Source of the DNA: Phaenicophaeus curvirostris
Taxonomy: Eukaryota > Chordata > Aves > Cuculiformes > Cuculidae
Direction of reading: 5' to 3'
Assembly (NCBI RefSeq): GCF_032191515.1
Contig: NC_091399.1
Location: 26,201,527-26,265,526, forward strand
DNA length: 64,000 bases
This document shows, piece after piece, positions 1-11,735 of this stretch (its first letter is position 1; each line of letters begins with the position of its first letter). Under the pieces are notes generated by a model. The model ran no database searches. It was not told the origin of the DNA and saw only the letters and a program-made list of their open reading frames with translations. The translations under genes were made by a program, and so were the position numbers.

Positions 1-174
1 GCATTCATCTCAAAAGATTTAGACATGAACTTATGTTTTCCACAAAAATTGGGACCCATGTGTCCTTCCCTTTGGAAGGCCTCGATCTTCAACCTTTCCT
101 TGCAAAGGACAGTCCAGCTCAAATAGTGACTTATGATCTCCTGTCTGTCATCTGCCATCACGGAACTGCCAGCA
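1..174 (+). CDS. USP33: USP33 coding exon A (catalytic domain, entering from the left edge)
   Basis: The exon is open from the window edge. The frame starts at base 3 and reads [16 protein letters not shown], then a stretch ending CHHGTAS. It carries the first half of the USP His box. The exon ends in the first base of a Ser codon (A at 174), followed by a consensus GTAAGT donor at 175. The true 5' boundary is outside the window. Confidence 0.95.
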
Positions 175-3100
175 GTAAGTATGAGGCTCACTGGTTTGGC
201 TTTGCACTTGATATTCACATCAGCACTCCTGTTTAAGGATGATATCTATATACTGAAGGGTAAATAGATGAGCAGTGGTAATTATAATGTGAAAGATAAA
301 TGCTGTGATTTCTGCCTTTAACTGTAAGATGTCTTGTCCTTAAAAGACTTGACGCATCTTTAAATTGTATAGTGTACTTAAATAAAATTGCAGATGGAAA
401 AGGTTTAACAGGTCCTGGAATATTAAGTAAAAAAAATCCTATATGCATTATTGAAAGCGAACAGTATAAAGGTACAACAATGTTCTGTGCCAGCAAATGC
501 CCAGTTGATCAGCTGTTCTGCACAGCTGTTGTTTGTCTTGTGTTTTGTGTGCTTTGTATACCTTACTGTTCTGGAAAGAGTTCACAAGGCACCACAAAGA
601 TGCCAGTAATGGGTTTTAAACAATATTCTCTTGGATCATCAGTTCCAATTAACCCTAAACCAGGCAGTTACTGCCTACATGGATAGTGATAAGGAGCCGA
701 ATAAACATCTTAATGCTGTTTGTCAGGCTTGTTCCTGCCCAAGTGCTTTCAGATTTGGAAAATAGGAGAAAGTTAAAATTTGAAGCCAGGAACTTTATAG
801 AATTTTATAGAAGTTACCCACCTCTTCCTACTCCCCATGCCAAACCTGAAGTATTCAGTGCTTAGATGAAGGTGTTTCCATATTTTGTGGATGCTTCTCC
901 ACATTCTCTTTAGTGCTTGCTGAATGATGCTTTTTGTAATCAGTAAATATTTGATTATTTAATTATTGATGGTGGAACATTTATTTTAAAATAATAATAA
1001 CTTAAAATACATTGTGAGTAGTCTTCAAAACACAGTTAAATATGGTCTTGATATCCTGTAGCTGTTACGCATCTGTGTTAATTGCTTTTCTAAAGCATGC
1101 AAAGATTTGAAAAGAGTTCATTGTGGAAATTGATAAGGGTAAATTGTTCAGACAGTCTTTAAATATCCACAAGCTGTTTGAAGGGTTCAAGAATATGCTG
1201 AAAGTGGTGTCCGATTTCCACTAGCTGCTAGGAATTCAGAACAAAAAGCTAATCCTGAGTTGGAGAGAAGTCAGTGATGTAATGTTTCTTCCATTTAAGA
1301 CTTGCTTTTTCTGGACTTACTTTGTTGTGCAGTACATGAAAAGAAGTAAAATGAGCAGCTCTGGACACCTCTTAATAACTTGCTACTAATATTCTAGGTG
1401 GACACTATATAGCTTATTGTCGCAACAACTTAAATAATTTGTGGTATGAATTTGATGACCAGAGTGTCACAGAAGTATCAGAATCCACAGTGCAAAATGC
1501 AGAAGCGTATGTTCTCTTCTACAGGTAAGAAATTAAAAATACCACCTTTTGTGTGATGCAGAGTAAAGTTTCAGGGCAGAGTTTTGGAGGGTGGAATGAA
1601 TGGTCCAAACCTGCGTTTGGAGAAGAGGGTTTCTATTCAATCTAAAAACAAGAGAATGGAAGTGTTTCCAGTTGCAGAGCAGCAACAGCCTCATTGAGGA
1701 AAGTAGGGGAATTACCCGATCCACTGGCTGTTCAGCTGCACTTCTGAAGGCGAGTAAGGAACATCTGCGCAAGGATGCTTGCAGAGCTTTTGCTGGAAAG
1801 ATGTCTAGAAGAAACGGGCAGGTGGCCAGAGCCTCACCACCTTCTTTTGTATCATTAGTCATCACCTCTGGAGAACGGTCTGCTGTTGCTCCCCAACTCT
1901 TTACTGTCTCAGTCTGGTAGGTTAAAAAGGAACTGTCAGGGGTCTTTGAGTTGTTGAACTTTTCTTGTCAGCATGGTAACACCTGTGCCGTGGCTTGTCA
2001 GAACTAGGGACAAGCATAGATTTAACAGAGCAAGTAGCCTTTGCTGCCCTTCCTGCGCTGTATGATCTGTACTGACTCTGGTGACACGCTGTTCTGTAAC
2101 GTGACAGTTCAGGTTCCTGTTGCACGTTTAGGTGGTGCCTCTGTGCAAAAGAGGTGCAAGTTCTTTCACATGTTATTTCGTATGAGTAGTAGAGATGGCC
2201 CAGGTAATTTACTTGAAAGTACAGTTTTCCCCCAGTATATTATCTGTACCGTGCACAGGGTTTACATTTGTGTAATGCTTTCTATTTTGGTGACAGAAAG
2301 ACCAGTGAGGAAGCACAGAGGGAGAGACGGAGAATATCGAGTCTACTGAATATGATGGAACCGAGTCTTCTGCAATTCTATGTTTCCAGACAGTGGTTAA
2401 ATAAATTCAAGACTTTTGCAGAGCCAGGACCAATTTCAAATAATGACTTTCTCTGTACGCATGGAGGTGAGATTGTAACCGAGTATCATATAAAAACAAT
2501 GTCTGTTGACTTGGAGCTATACAGGGAGGCACGTTTATTTTAAAAGGAATTTGAAGTTCATAATATAACTTCCTTAACTTCTTAGTTAAATGAAAACTAT
2601 AACTTCTAAGTAAGTAATTTCTCTCATTTAAGTAGCTGACTGGTTGGAAATGATACTGTGTGACATTCTTTATTTTTTTTCCTCTCCTCTGCACGTCTGA
2701 TTTTGCTTATAATCTTTCTTGATTCTGAGAGGAGCAGCTTGGCTTATCTGCTTGCTTCCTAAACGTGGATATTCCCATTTCTAAAAATCCTGTGGCTTTA
2801 TCATCTTCCTTATTACTTCGGTCATGCAGAGTTATCCAGTGCATGGCAGTGTGCCAATGGAGTAGTAGTTGTGTATATTTTGTCTAGGAGCATAAAAATA
2901 TTATGCTTTGCTCTAAATGTTAATAAAAATGAGAATTACTTAAGCGAAACATATTTGGGAAAATATCCATATTTGAGTGCTAATATTCCAAGAAATTGTT
3001 ACTATGTGGTGTTTTTATACCTGTTGTCTCATAAAAAATTGTTGCTGAGCCAAACTTCTAGCATAGGAATATCACGCCCCTGTAGTAATTTGCAGTGTGT

Positions 3101-6100
3101 GTATGTGTGAGCCCTTGTGGCTGTGGCTTTCCCTCTGCAGGGTTGTAGCAGAGGGTTCTTGTACAAGTCCCCATGCTACTAATTTTCCTTACTCAAAGTA
3201 ATCCCTGCATAGCACGTTGCTGCTTACTCCATACTTCAGCTCAGCGCTTTGAATTCTGCAGGCCCCTCTATTTCTGCCTCCCTCAAAATTTTGCTATTTT
3301 CAAACATTCATGTCGTTTAAAGTACCTGAAAAGGTCTACAGCAAATAAGTGAATTTTGAATAGACAGTTTGCTAATGTCTTTACATGTATAAACAAAGTT
3401 TTTAATCACTCTTTAATATTTTAATTGTATACCTTTAAGAAGCATTTTGCAACCAGTATCTAAAAAGGATGCTAGCACTTTAATCTCTCGTGTAGTTTGC
3501 TTCTGCTTTTTATAAACTTTTCAGCCTCGTAAAAGACTAAAATTATAGTGGTCTCTTTAAATACAGTATTAGATTAGACTGTGATAAAATTTGTTTCAGA
3601 CGATTTCTGTGAATTCATTGAAAGGCTGTATAAAGACCTCTAACATAGGTTGTTCCTCCCCTTACAATAAAATCCACAAGGATTCTGTTGTCATTGCTTG
3701 TGCAGGTGTTCCTCCACACAAAGCTAACTTCATAGAGGACCTGGTTGTAATGCTACCTCAAAATATATGGGATAATCTGTACAGCAGGTAAGTTTTATAC
3801 TGGAATTGGAAAAAATCCACTGATATGATTTGAGAGCAAATATATCCCAAGTAGCAATATCAGACTTTAGAATTACTGGCTCAGAAAAATGTGTTTTCTA
3901 GGCACAAAGCTAAGCAAAGGGATTGCAAACAGCTGATTTGTGTACTTTGCTTTTGCAAAGTAATGTTAAAAGCCTACGTAATGTAGTGTTACTGGGTTTA
4001 TACTTGAGTATTAAACCAATAAACATGTATGGTTTTTACAGAATGAGACAAAGTAGGTCAGCAAAAGTATGCTTTGCAAGAGGTGGTTTGAAAGAACTGT
4101 CTGTATCAGTTTCCTGTTCCCTTGTTGGCTGGAGGCAGCTTTTCTTTTATGTTGGCCTGGAATCCAGCTGCCAGTACTGCTTTGAAATAACTTGTATGTA
4201 AGCCTTCTGTATAACTACTCCATGCTATTTAATGTAGGTCTGGTTTAAGTGCTTGCGTGTAAGGGAGGAATTCTTAGGTGATGTGTCTCCTTTTAGAGTA
4301 AAAAAAAGGCTGCAGGAGAGTTTTGCTGATGTCCTTAAGGACTCTGTATTGCACTTGCCTTAAATATTGTTAGCTGTTAATTTCCTGCCCCCTAAGCACT
4401 ATAGCTGAGTTGTTTTAATGTTTCAATGGAAACAAGTGGAAAGTGGAAACAATGTTATTTCCTGCTTGTTTCCACTTGCCTAGATATACTGAACTTTTCT
4501 TCCAGCCGACAAAGGCATTATCTGTGTTTTTTGTGTGCAGGATTATTTGTTAAATCTGAGGACTTAAAACATTTTCCTTCATTAATTTCCCTGTTCTAGA
4601 AGCTTTTTAAACAAGATGTCAAACTTCAGTCATTGGATAGAAAGGTGGAAATCCCAGGGATGATTGGGTTCTCCAGATTTCACAAGTAATCCCTCGGTAG
4701 AAGAGAAATTTGAATTGTTATTGCTAAATATTTGTCTGTTCTTCCTGACTGGTGCAAGCAGCCCTCAACACAGAGTAGCTCTGAAGTGACTACGTTTTGC
4801 TTTTTGTCTTGCTGTTATCTGGGAATTAAGGGAGTACTGTGGCTGCAGTGGGTGAGAATTTAGGACGAGGAAACCAAGTATAGCGGAAGCCAAGTTTAAC
4901 TAAGATAGTATTAAAGGAGCTACTCATCTAGGATGCCAATTGCCAATCCATGTCCCAAACACGTTTATCTTGCTGCTTACATGGCACCGCTTATGTTCAA
5001 TTCCAAATTCTTTGTGGTCAGAGTTGCTTTGAGATTATATAATATAATCTGTATTCGAACTATTTTGGTGAAAAATTTGCAAGCTAAAGACAAAATGTGA
5101 TCTTCAGAGGTGCGGTTTAAGTAGGAGGTGACCATTTTAAGAAACGTGTTTCTGTTACTTTGGGATGAGTGCATATATATTAAAAACCTTCTGTGTACAA
5201 CTGGTGTTGCACTGAAGTAATTTTCAGTTAAAACACAACACTTTCATATTTGAGGAAGAAAATAGCATCCCAGGTTATTTTTATGGCCTGACGAGTGTGC
5301 AAGTCTAAATGGGGAAAAAAACCCAATGCCTTCCATGGCAGATTCTTGTTTCATTTTATTCACTAAGTAAATATAGTTATTTTTTACTCTTGCTTAAGAA
5401 CTTCCATATTTTGAGCTTTAATTCATGTTGCTATACTTAATAACGCTCTTATCTCGTGTAACATAAGATTTTTTTTTAATAAAATCTAGGACTTTATAAG
5501 AGAAACAAAATTGGAAGAGAACACAGCTCTGACAAAAAATAATTATTCAGCTAGGAAGTAGAACCTGGAACACCCTTATCTCAATGCATATTTTATCCTG
5601 ACCTTTTTTGTAGTAAATGCATCTCTTAATATTAAATGACTGTCAGCCTTATTTTCTTTATCAGGCTTCTGATTGCCAGCTAGCGAATGCTGCCGTATTC
5701 ATAATGATGCATGTATATACACACATGCACGTATCTATATCCCATGCTGCTCAGTAACTTGCCACTGAAGACCTCCGTGAGTGCAGTTATTACTAGGAAA
5801 ATAAATGATGGCATTTGTGTCAGCGTGACTGGCATGTATTAGACTTCAGTTACATGTTAAAAGAAGCTGACACTTGAGATGTCTACTGGTACCTGATCTT
5901 TTCCCATGGTATTATCCACAAGGTGAATTTTTTTTTTAATATTTGCTGCAGGTATGGAGGAGGACCAGCTGTTAATCATCTGTATGTTTGTCACACCTGC
6001 CAAATAGAGTCTGAAAGAACTGAAAAAAGAAGGAAAAATGAATTGGAAATGTTTATTCGGGTAAAAAATAAACACTTCTTCATTCTGCTTTTTGATATTC

Positions 6101-9100
6101 ATGACGTTACCCGAGGGCTTAACAGAAGTGCATAGGTGATTCCTGTAACAAATGGATGTTATTAAACATCTGCAGACCTATATAGACTCCCTTCTTTCTG
6201 TTGGCAACAATAGTAGTCCTCTCATATCCTAGATAATTGTTCTTGGAGAAAACATTTAATGTGTTTCTTAAATTGCTTTTTTTATCGTATGGAAAGAGAG
6301 TGCAGCCCTGAGAGCGGTTGTTCTCTATACTCTGCCAGTGACCTGTTCTGTGCAGTCTGATAAGGTTTAGGTGCAATAATACTGTGCCAGAAAAAGTCAA
6401 TCATAATCTTTATGTCTAGTTCTAATATTAAAAATATCACTAGAGACATAAACCAGTGATGCAGTGTGACGTAAATGCCTTAGTTTTGTAATGGGTCTGT
6501 AACAGTGACATGAAGCCAAGTATTTCTTTCCTGTGAGTTAGAGGTTATGCACGAGTCTGGTAACATAACTAGTAGTAAGGAATTTCTTAAACTAAAAACG
6601 TGGTTTGAAGTTTTCAGTGAAAATAAATGCAGAGGTATTGGTGTCCCGCTTCTGCTATCTTAATTCCTGAGAGGAAGAAAAACAGAATTGTAGCTGTTCT
6701 TTCAGTTTTATCAGTGCTTTAATCACGCTTTAGAGATTGTGTCAGCCTCTCCATATTTTAACTGCTATTTGAATTTCTTAGTAACTGGTTTTTCTTTGGG
6801 ATGGATTACCACTGGATAGTAATTATTATTAACAACACCAAGTCAACCTCATTTGTTTTAACAATCACTATTTTTCCAGTCTAAACAGTGATTATTTGTG
6901 CAGCGTTTGCAAGCGTTGCTGGTCAGCAGACAGAGGATTCTGTTATCCTCTGTAAAAATTGCTTTAGGGAATGTTTGCAAAACTTACTCTATCTGAAACC
7001 TTAAGAAATTCTGTTGATGCTTTAGGTTCAAGGCTTTAGGGGTGAAGCATAGCTACATAGTAACGGAGTGAAAAGTTAACAGTTTTAAAGGTTTAAGTGA
7101 CTTTTTACATGTTTCTTAATAACATTGTGAAATGATCTGTAGTCCCTGAAAAGGAATAAAAAGTTAAACTTCCTAAAATCTTAATTATAAGAAATGTACC
7201 TTCTTTTCTTTTTACAATGAAAGAAAGAAATTTGGTTAAATGCAACTGAGACTTCACTTGGCTGGGATTCCTTTTCCTTTCAGCTTAACAGAGCATTCCA
7301 AGAAGAAGAATCTCCATCAACATTTTACTGCATCAGTATGCAGTGGTTCAGAGAATGGGAAGGATTCGTAAAGGGGAAAGACAGCGGTAAGTTGTGCTCC
7401 ATTTCAAACTATGAGTGATCTTATCTTTGTTGCCATGTAGTGGTACCATTTAATTAAATTCCTTCTGCTTTGGTTGAAGGCTGTAGGAAGGGCAGCTAGA
7501 GGAAGCAACAAGAGCTCTTAAAGCAAACATCTAAGACATGGCTTTTATGGGCTACAAATATATCCAGGAACCAATTACAAAATATAGTGAAATAATTGTC
7601 AAGAAGGGATAATGGGAGAGTTGAGGAAAGTGTGTTGCCTGTTTGCAGAGGGTTTGCTGTTCGCAGCAGGAAAATTGGATCCAGGTACAGGGCAGGATGG
7701 ATTTTGTTGTGCAAACTGATAGACAATGCTACAGCCTCTGGACGAAAAGTGACCTCGCTGTTGCAACCTAAACTCATAGATAACTGAGTAACAATTCTAA
7801 TAATATCACTTTAGCCTACTTGAGGTACTTCCGAAGTTTTAAAACAAAAGAAGTGATAAAATATTCTATAATCTTGTCCGATTCTGCTCTAGAACTTTGC
7901 TAGGGGTAAGAATTAAGATTAATTTGTGCTTTACATTGCTTGAAGACTTGCTGTGATCATGATTGCTTTGAAAAACTTGCTCTTAATTAAAATTCTGATT
8001 ACCTTTTAACAATTTAAAAGATGCTGTTAAACAGTACACAAACAAGCAGTAACAAACGAGCTATGTATTTCTCCTTTAATTTGAAAACAGACCCTCCAAC
8101 TTGCCGTTTGTTTTCAGCTCTCCCAATTTTAATCATCTTTCTGTCCCACCAGATCCTCCCGGTCCTATCGACAATGCTAAGATCGCAGTAACAAAATGTG
8201 GAACTGCTGTGCTAAAACAAGGTAGGTGTCCAATATTGCTGCTGCTCTGGGCTCCATATGATGTATTTTAAGTTTGGAAAGTTTATTATTCTTTTTTTAC
8301 CTGTTATCATAAAATGGCAGTTCCTAGTGAATCTGTGCTGTGCGCATTTTGGGGGGGAGCAGCTTATTCTGAAAATAAAGAAGTAATATCTGTAATAGAC
8401 AAATCCTGGTGAGTGTGTAGAAGGACATGCAGAGTAACTGCAAAATGGTGCAAGCGTGCTTGGCTTTGTATCGCTTGTTTGATTTGCATTTTCTTATCAT
8501 AAATCAGGAGTTGCTTGGCTTTTAGACTGTCGTATATCTGTGTAGTTATTTGAATCTTGAAACCTAATTTGACTTGAGAGCTACTTCTGACATAGGGAAA
8601 TAAACCACAGTAAATAAATGCTGTTGCTCGTTTTTCCACAAGTTAATTGCTAGTGTACATTGCATAAACTTCTCTAGAGTGCAAAGATAGAGATTTCTTA
8701 TTTTTCACAGATGCTTAGTACCGTTTATTTGACACTTGTAAGTACAGAGAAAAAAGAATCTAATAATCTGCTTTATGAAGACCTTAGACAATTCCTATGA
8801 ATATTAAATTCTTTATTGCTCAGCTTAAAAAAAAACCAAACCTGCAGCATTACGATTAACCTTTTTTTAACTGAGTTTTTTCCCTAGTTTAACTCAGATC
8901 TGGTGGACCTACCGGGGCAGTTCCCTGGAGGCCATAGGCCCTGCATAAACCTCACCAACCTGAGAATGTCAAGAGTCTATTTAAAAAAGAATGAGCTCTT
9001 GCACTCGTGAACTTTGCAGTACGTTTTAACGATTTCAGTGCTAATGTAGAATTTAAATACAAGGTGTAAAGCATCTGACTGACACACAGGAAAAAAATTT

Positions 9101-10694
9101 GCTTTAGAATCAATAATTGATAGCAAATTAGCTATTGATTTAACTTCAGCTACATTTATTCAAATTATAACTTGAGTAGAAATGAAGACAAAAAGGCTGT
9201 GGAAAATTTGTCTCAAGTCATGAGAAAACAGATGGGAACACAATTAAATAGATCACAGTATTACACGTTTCTGTGGTCCAATGGCCCTGATCCCAGTGCA
9301 TTAGTTTGCTCTGCCTGTTAGTTAAACCTGATCACTAGAAGAGCTGGAAGCTGGATAAGGGAGTGAAGATCTGGTCCTGTGCCTACAGAGATGGAGTCGT
9401 GTTTCGAGTACCTGAACCTAAACGAGTCATCAGCACTGGCATGGGATCTGCATCATGAACTCCAGATCTAGCTTTGCATGGTTGTGTTAGCGTAGGTAAA
9501 CAAATATACAGTTCTTTGTACCCTTCCTCTTTGGAAAATCTTTATATGTCAAGTACAGTAATAGGCACACTGGAGCAGGTGATGTGGACAGAAAAGTGTA
9601 AGAGGGAGGGGGAAAAGTCCCCTTGTTATAGTGCCTTTTTTTTAATTAGGAGGGTGTTGAAATTTGCTTCACAAAACAGATTGGTAGCATCTAATCAGGA
9701 CATTGGGAGAAACTTGCTGCAGGGCAGTTTTTTTAATGAGTTGTTCAAAGAGGGGGCTTATTCAGATAGAATAGAAATTTGTCCTCACTGCCTATGTTTG
9801 TGTGAAGAAAACGCTTTTAATTCTGTTGGAGAGAACCCTTGTGTTAAAACCTAGAGGGGTGATTTGCTGATACCCCTCTTCCACTATAAATGGTTATGGA
9901 AAATCAGAAATTATTGTTGGATGCTGACGTGAGACAGAAGAGGGACCTCAAGCCAGAGGAATGGAAACAAAGGCGAAGACTTTAATTGGGGAGTGAAAAG
10001 AAATCAGGCTGACCCATCAGTGCTACATACAAGGAGCATTGGTAGGGCTGTTAATGTCCCAAATAATGGTTCCTTTCTTGGGTTCTGAGAATTTCACTGT
10101 AGTTCTCACTTTTCTTTACTATCAATACTGATTTCTTTGATGAAACAAGAATCTTGAGTCTTTGAACTTTACTGTAATTGATAGGACTGCATATCCTTAG
10201 TTGAATATGAATCGTTTCCTGCGTGCTAAGGGCTAATGGTTGTCAGCTTGATTGAGTATAAGATAAGATGTTTATCATAGAACCTTCATGTGTTTTATTC
10301 CTGAGGCATGTTAAGTACTGGAAGGCTTAAAGCAGGTAGCTGTAAGAATCAAAAAGTATTAACTTAACACAAGATGTGTTATTGGGTTTGGTAGTGAGTG
10401 CAAGACGAATCACAAATTCAGATTAGAGGTTTAAATTTGAATCTAATTTTTTTTCTTTTTCCGTCTGTTATGGACTTCAAAGAAATCATGAAAGAATTGT
10501 TCTAAGTAGTAATTAAACCTTTAAAAATGTTTTCAGGTGCAGATTCTGGACAGATATCTGAAGAAACATGGAATTTTCTTCAGTCAATCTATGGTGGAGG
10601 TCCAGAGATTATACTCAGACCACCTGTTCCTCCAGCGGAACCTGATATCTTGCAAACAGAGGAGAAGATTGAATTAGAAACTCATGGTCTGTAG
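1..10694 (+). CDS. USP33: USP33, ubiquitin-specific protease 33 (3' part, eight coding exons)
   Basis: This is the C-terminal part of the USP33/VDU1 deubiquitinase. The family cleaves ubiquitin from substrates such as DIO2, beta2-adrenergic receptor, ROBO1 and CP110 (established knowledge). Coding segments are 1-174, 1398-1524, 2297-2466, 3706-3787, 5952-6060, 7284-7386, 8153-8221 and 10537-10694. Each is bounded by GT/AG sites and all join in frame, giving 329 residues before a TAG at 10692-10694. Order: end of the USP catalytic domain with the His box ([11 protein letters not shown]) and the following WYEFDD; first DUSP domain (from about [17 protein letters not shown]); second DUSP domain (from about [11 protein letters not shown]); C-terminal tail with [19 protein letters not shown]. 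Human USP33 has about 940 residues, so roughly the last third is present. The Cys box and zinc-finger UBP domain lie upstream of the window. The paralogue USP20 is the alternative, but [20 protein letters not shown] and the tail fit USP33 much better. Confidence 0.96.
175..1397 (+). other. USP33 intron between exons A and B
   Basis: AT-rich intron of 1223 bases between a GTAAGT donor and a TTCTAG acceptor. I see no repeat family, RNA gene or supported exon. The open frames inside are chance. Confidence 0.85.
1398..1524 (+). CDS. USP33: USP33 coding exon B (catalytic His and Asp)
   Basis: The acceptor is TTCTAG at 1392-1397 and the donor GTAAGA is at 1525. The exon begins GT GGA CAC, completing Ser and giving [10 protein letters not shown]. 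This holds the catalytic histidine of the USP fold. [12 protein letters not shown] follows, with the third catalytic residue, then the final beta strand [10 protein letters not shown]. It ends with two bases of an Arg codon. No catalytic residue visible here is altered. Confidence 0.96.
1525..2296 (+). other. USP33 intron between exons B and C
   Basis: Intron of 772 bases. Open frames of about 100 codons occur on both strands (near 1533-1920), but they have no recognisable domain and overlap one another. Nothing else is seen. Confidence 0.85.
2297..2466 (+). CDS. USP33: USP33 coding exon C (linker and start of DUSP1)
   Basis: The acceptor is GACAG at 2292-2296 and the donor GTGAGA is at 2467. 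The exon encodes a charged linker ([17 protein letters not shown]) and the first half of the first DUSP domain ([19 protein letters not shown]). It ends with the first base of a Gly codon. DUSP domains are small folds specific to USP-family enzymes. In USP20 and USP33 they are implicated in substrate or partner binding. Confidence 0.95.
2467..3705 (+). other. USP33 intron between exons C and D
   Basis: AT-rich intron of 1239 bases. I see no repeat family, RNA gene or extra exon. Confidence 0.85.
3706..3787 (+). CDS. USP33: USP33 coding exon D (DUSP1)
   Basis: This 82-base exon has acceptor TTGTGCAG (3698-3705) and donor GTAAGT at 3788. It reads [19 protein letters not shown] followed by NIWDNLYSR and continues the first DUSP domain. 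The open frame extends upstream into the intron by chance, so the exon start is set by the acceptor and by homology. Confidence 0.95.
3788..5951 (+). other. USP33 intron between exons D and E
   Basis: Intron of 2164 bases. It has short A and T runs and a CA/TA-rich patch near 5705-5735. No CR1 copy or exon is recognisable. Confidence 0.85.
5952..6060 (+). CDS. USP33: USP33 coding exon E (end of DUSP1)
   Basis: The acceptor is TTGCTGCAG (5943-5951) after a T-rich tract, and the donor GTAAAA is at 6061 (CGG|GTAAAA). It reads [20 protein letters not shown], which includes the conserved DUSP GGGP turn, then a basic helix ending FIR. The exon ends in phase 0. Confidence 0.95.
6061..7283 (+). other. 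USP33 intron between exons E and F
   Basis: Intron of 1223 bases, AT-rich, with a clear polypyrimidine tract before the acceptor. I see nothing else in it. Confidence 0.85.
7284..7386 (+). CDS. USP33: USP33 coding exon F (start of DUSP2)
   Basis: The acceptor is TTTCCTTTCAG (7273-7283) and the donor GTAAGT is at 7387. It begins [16 protein letters not shown] and continues [18 protein letters not shown], the opening of the second DUSP domain. It ends with one base of an Asp codon. Confidence 0.96.
7387..8152 (+). other. USP33 intron between exons F and G
   Basis: Intron of 766 bases. Overlapping open frames near 7496-7787 on both strands have no domain signal. Nothing else is seen. Confidence 0.85.
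8153..8221 (+). CDS. USP33: USP33 coding exon G (DUSP2)
   Basis: This 69-base exon has acceptor CCCACCAG (8145-8152) and donor GTAGGT at 8222. It encodes [19 protein letters not shown] and then LKQG. It is too short to stand out as an open frame and was placed by splice sites and family homology. Both junctions keep frame. Confidence 0.95.
8222..10536 (+). other. USP33 last intron
   Basis: Intron of 2315 bases. A 126-codon open frame at 9474-9854 starts with ATG but has no recognisable domain, and no supporting splice structure was seen; I treat it as chance. No repeat family is recognised. Confidence 0.8.
10537..10694 (+). CDS. USP33: USP33 terminal coding exon H
   Basis: The acceptor is TTTTCAG (10530-10536). 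The exon reads [20 protein letters not shown], then an acidic tail ([20 protein letters not shown]), and stops at TAG 10692-10694. The tail is the least conserved part, but it has the EEKIE.ET pattern of the human protein and ends at the same point. Confidence 0.96.
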
Positions 10695-11735
10695 CTATTG
10701 AGAAAAAGATGAACTTGTAAGGAACCCAGTTTCCTTACAAAATGCCCAAAATACATTCCTAAAAATGTTATTCTCTTATGTCTGTTGGAGGCACAGCTCA
10801 CGGGGCATTACATTACCTACAGAATAGTAAGTTGAAATGTGTATTACAATTTGTTTAACTAGAGGCTGTTTCTCTGCTTTGGATGGCATGTGGTTTGTAC
10901 ATTTTGGAGTGTCTGGTCAATGGAAAAAAATGTAATTTCTGAACTTTTTGGTATTGGTCAAAATCCTGTTATATCCTTAGACTTGAAAAATGGGGAGAAA
11001 TTTTAGAGATATTTAATAACCTTTCTGATTCCTGATTGGGCTTCATCATCTGATAGCTACAAACTTTTGCCTGTCTTAATTGTACAGTCTTGACAAGCCT
11101 AGGTGTGTGAGGAGTATATATTTTAATTGGATTGCAGTCAATGACAAAAAGGATCTTAATTTCCTAAACGCTCAGGAAAAAAAATCTCACTTATTTTGCA
11201 CTGTAAGTATATGAAAGGGGTAGAATATAACATCCAAATACTTATTGTATTTGAGTGGATCAAACATTAGCGTAGATTGAATCTTGTTTTTGTCAGCAAA
11301 TGTCATAACTTATTACTTACTAAATTTGACGTCTTATTATATTCTTCTGTAACTCTATAAACCTGGCTATTGTCTTTAATAGTTTATGTGACAAAAAGAT
11401 TTAGTCTTCTCTAAGGTAACGTTTGAGAGCATGAAGTGTGAAATGTAAAATGATTATGGACACGAGTGATATAAATTTCTGAAGTTTAATTGTCTTGTCT
11501 CTCAAGTTACATTCATAAACAGTTCCATTTGAAGGATTTTATTGTATTGTTAAAAATGTTCATTGGCATGATGATCTATAATGTCAGAAGCTGGATAAAA
11601 TGTATATATTGCAAAACTTCACTGAATGATTCATATTGGAATGCAGAATGGCAATTGCTCTTGGTTTTGCCTGATGTTGTTACCAAATAAGCAGCACTAT
11701 CCAAGGCTGGATCAATAAAAAAACCCCAAAAAATT
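10695..11735 (+). other. USP33: Probable USP33 3' UTR with poly(A) signal
   Basis: Non-coding sequence follows the stop codon. The first canonical AATAAA after it is at 11714-11719, followed by an A-rich stretch and then G- and T-rich sequence near 11740-11775, a plausible cleavage site. A 66-codon ORF inside (11490-11690) has no recognisable homology and looks accidental. The end position is inferred; later AATAAA motifs (for example near 14236) could give longer forms. Confidence 0.6.

Noticed and set aside
3591..3705. Open frame running into USP33 exon D from the left
   Set aside because: Only the part after the CAG at 3705 is homologous to USP33. The rest is intron that happens to lack stops.
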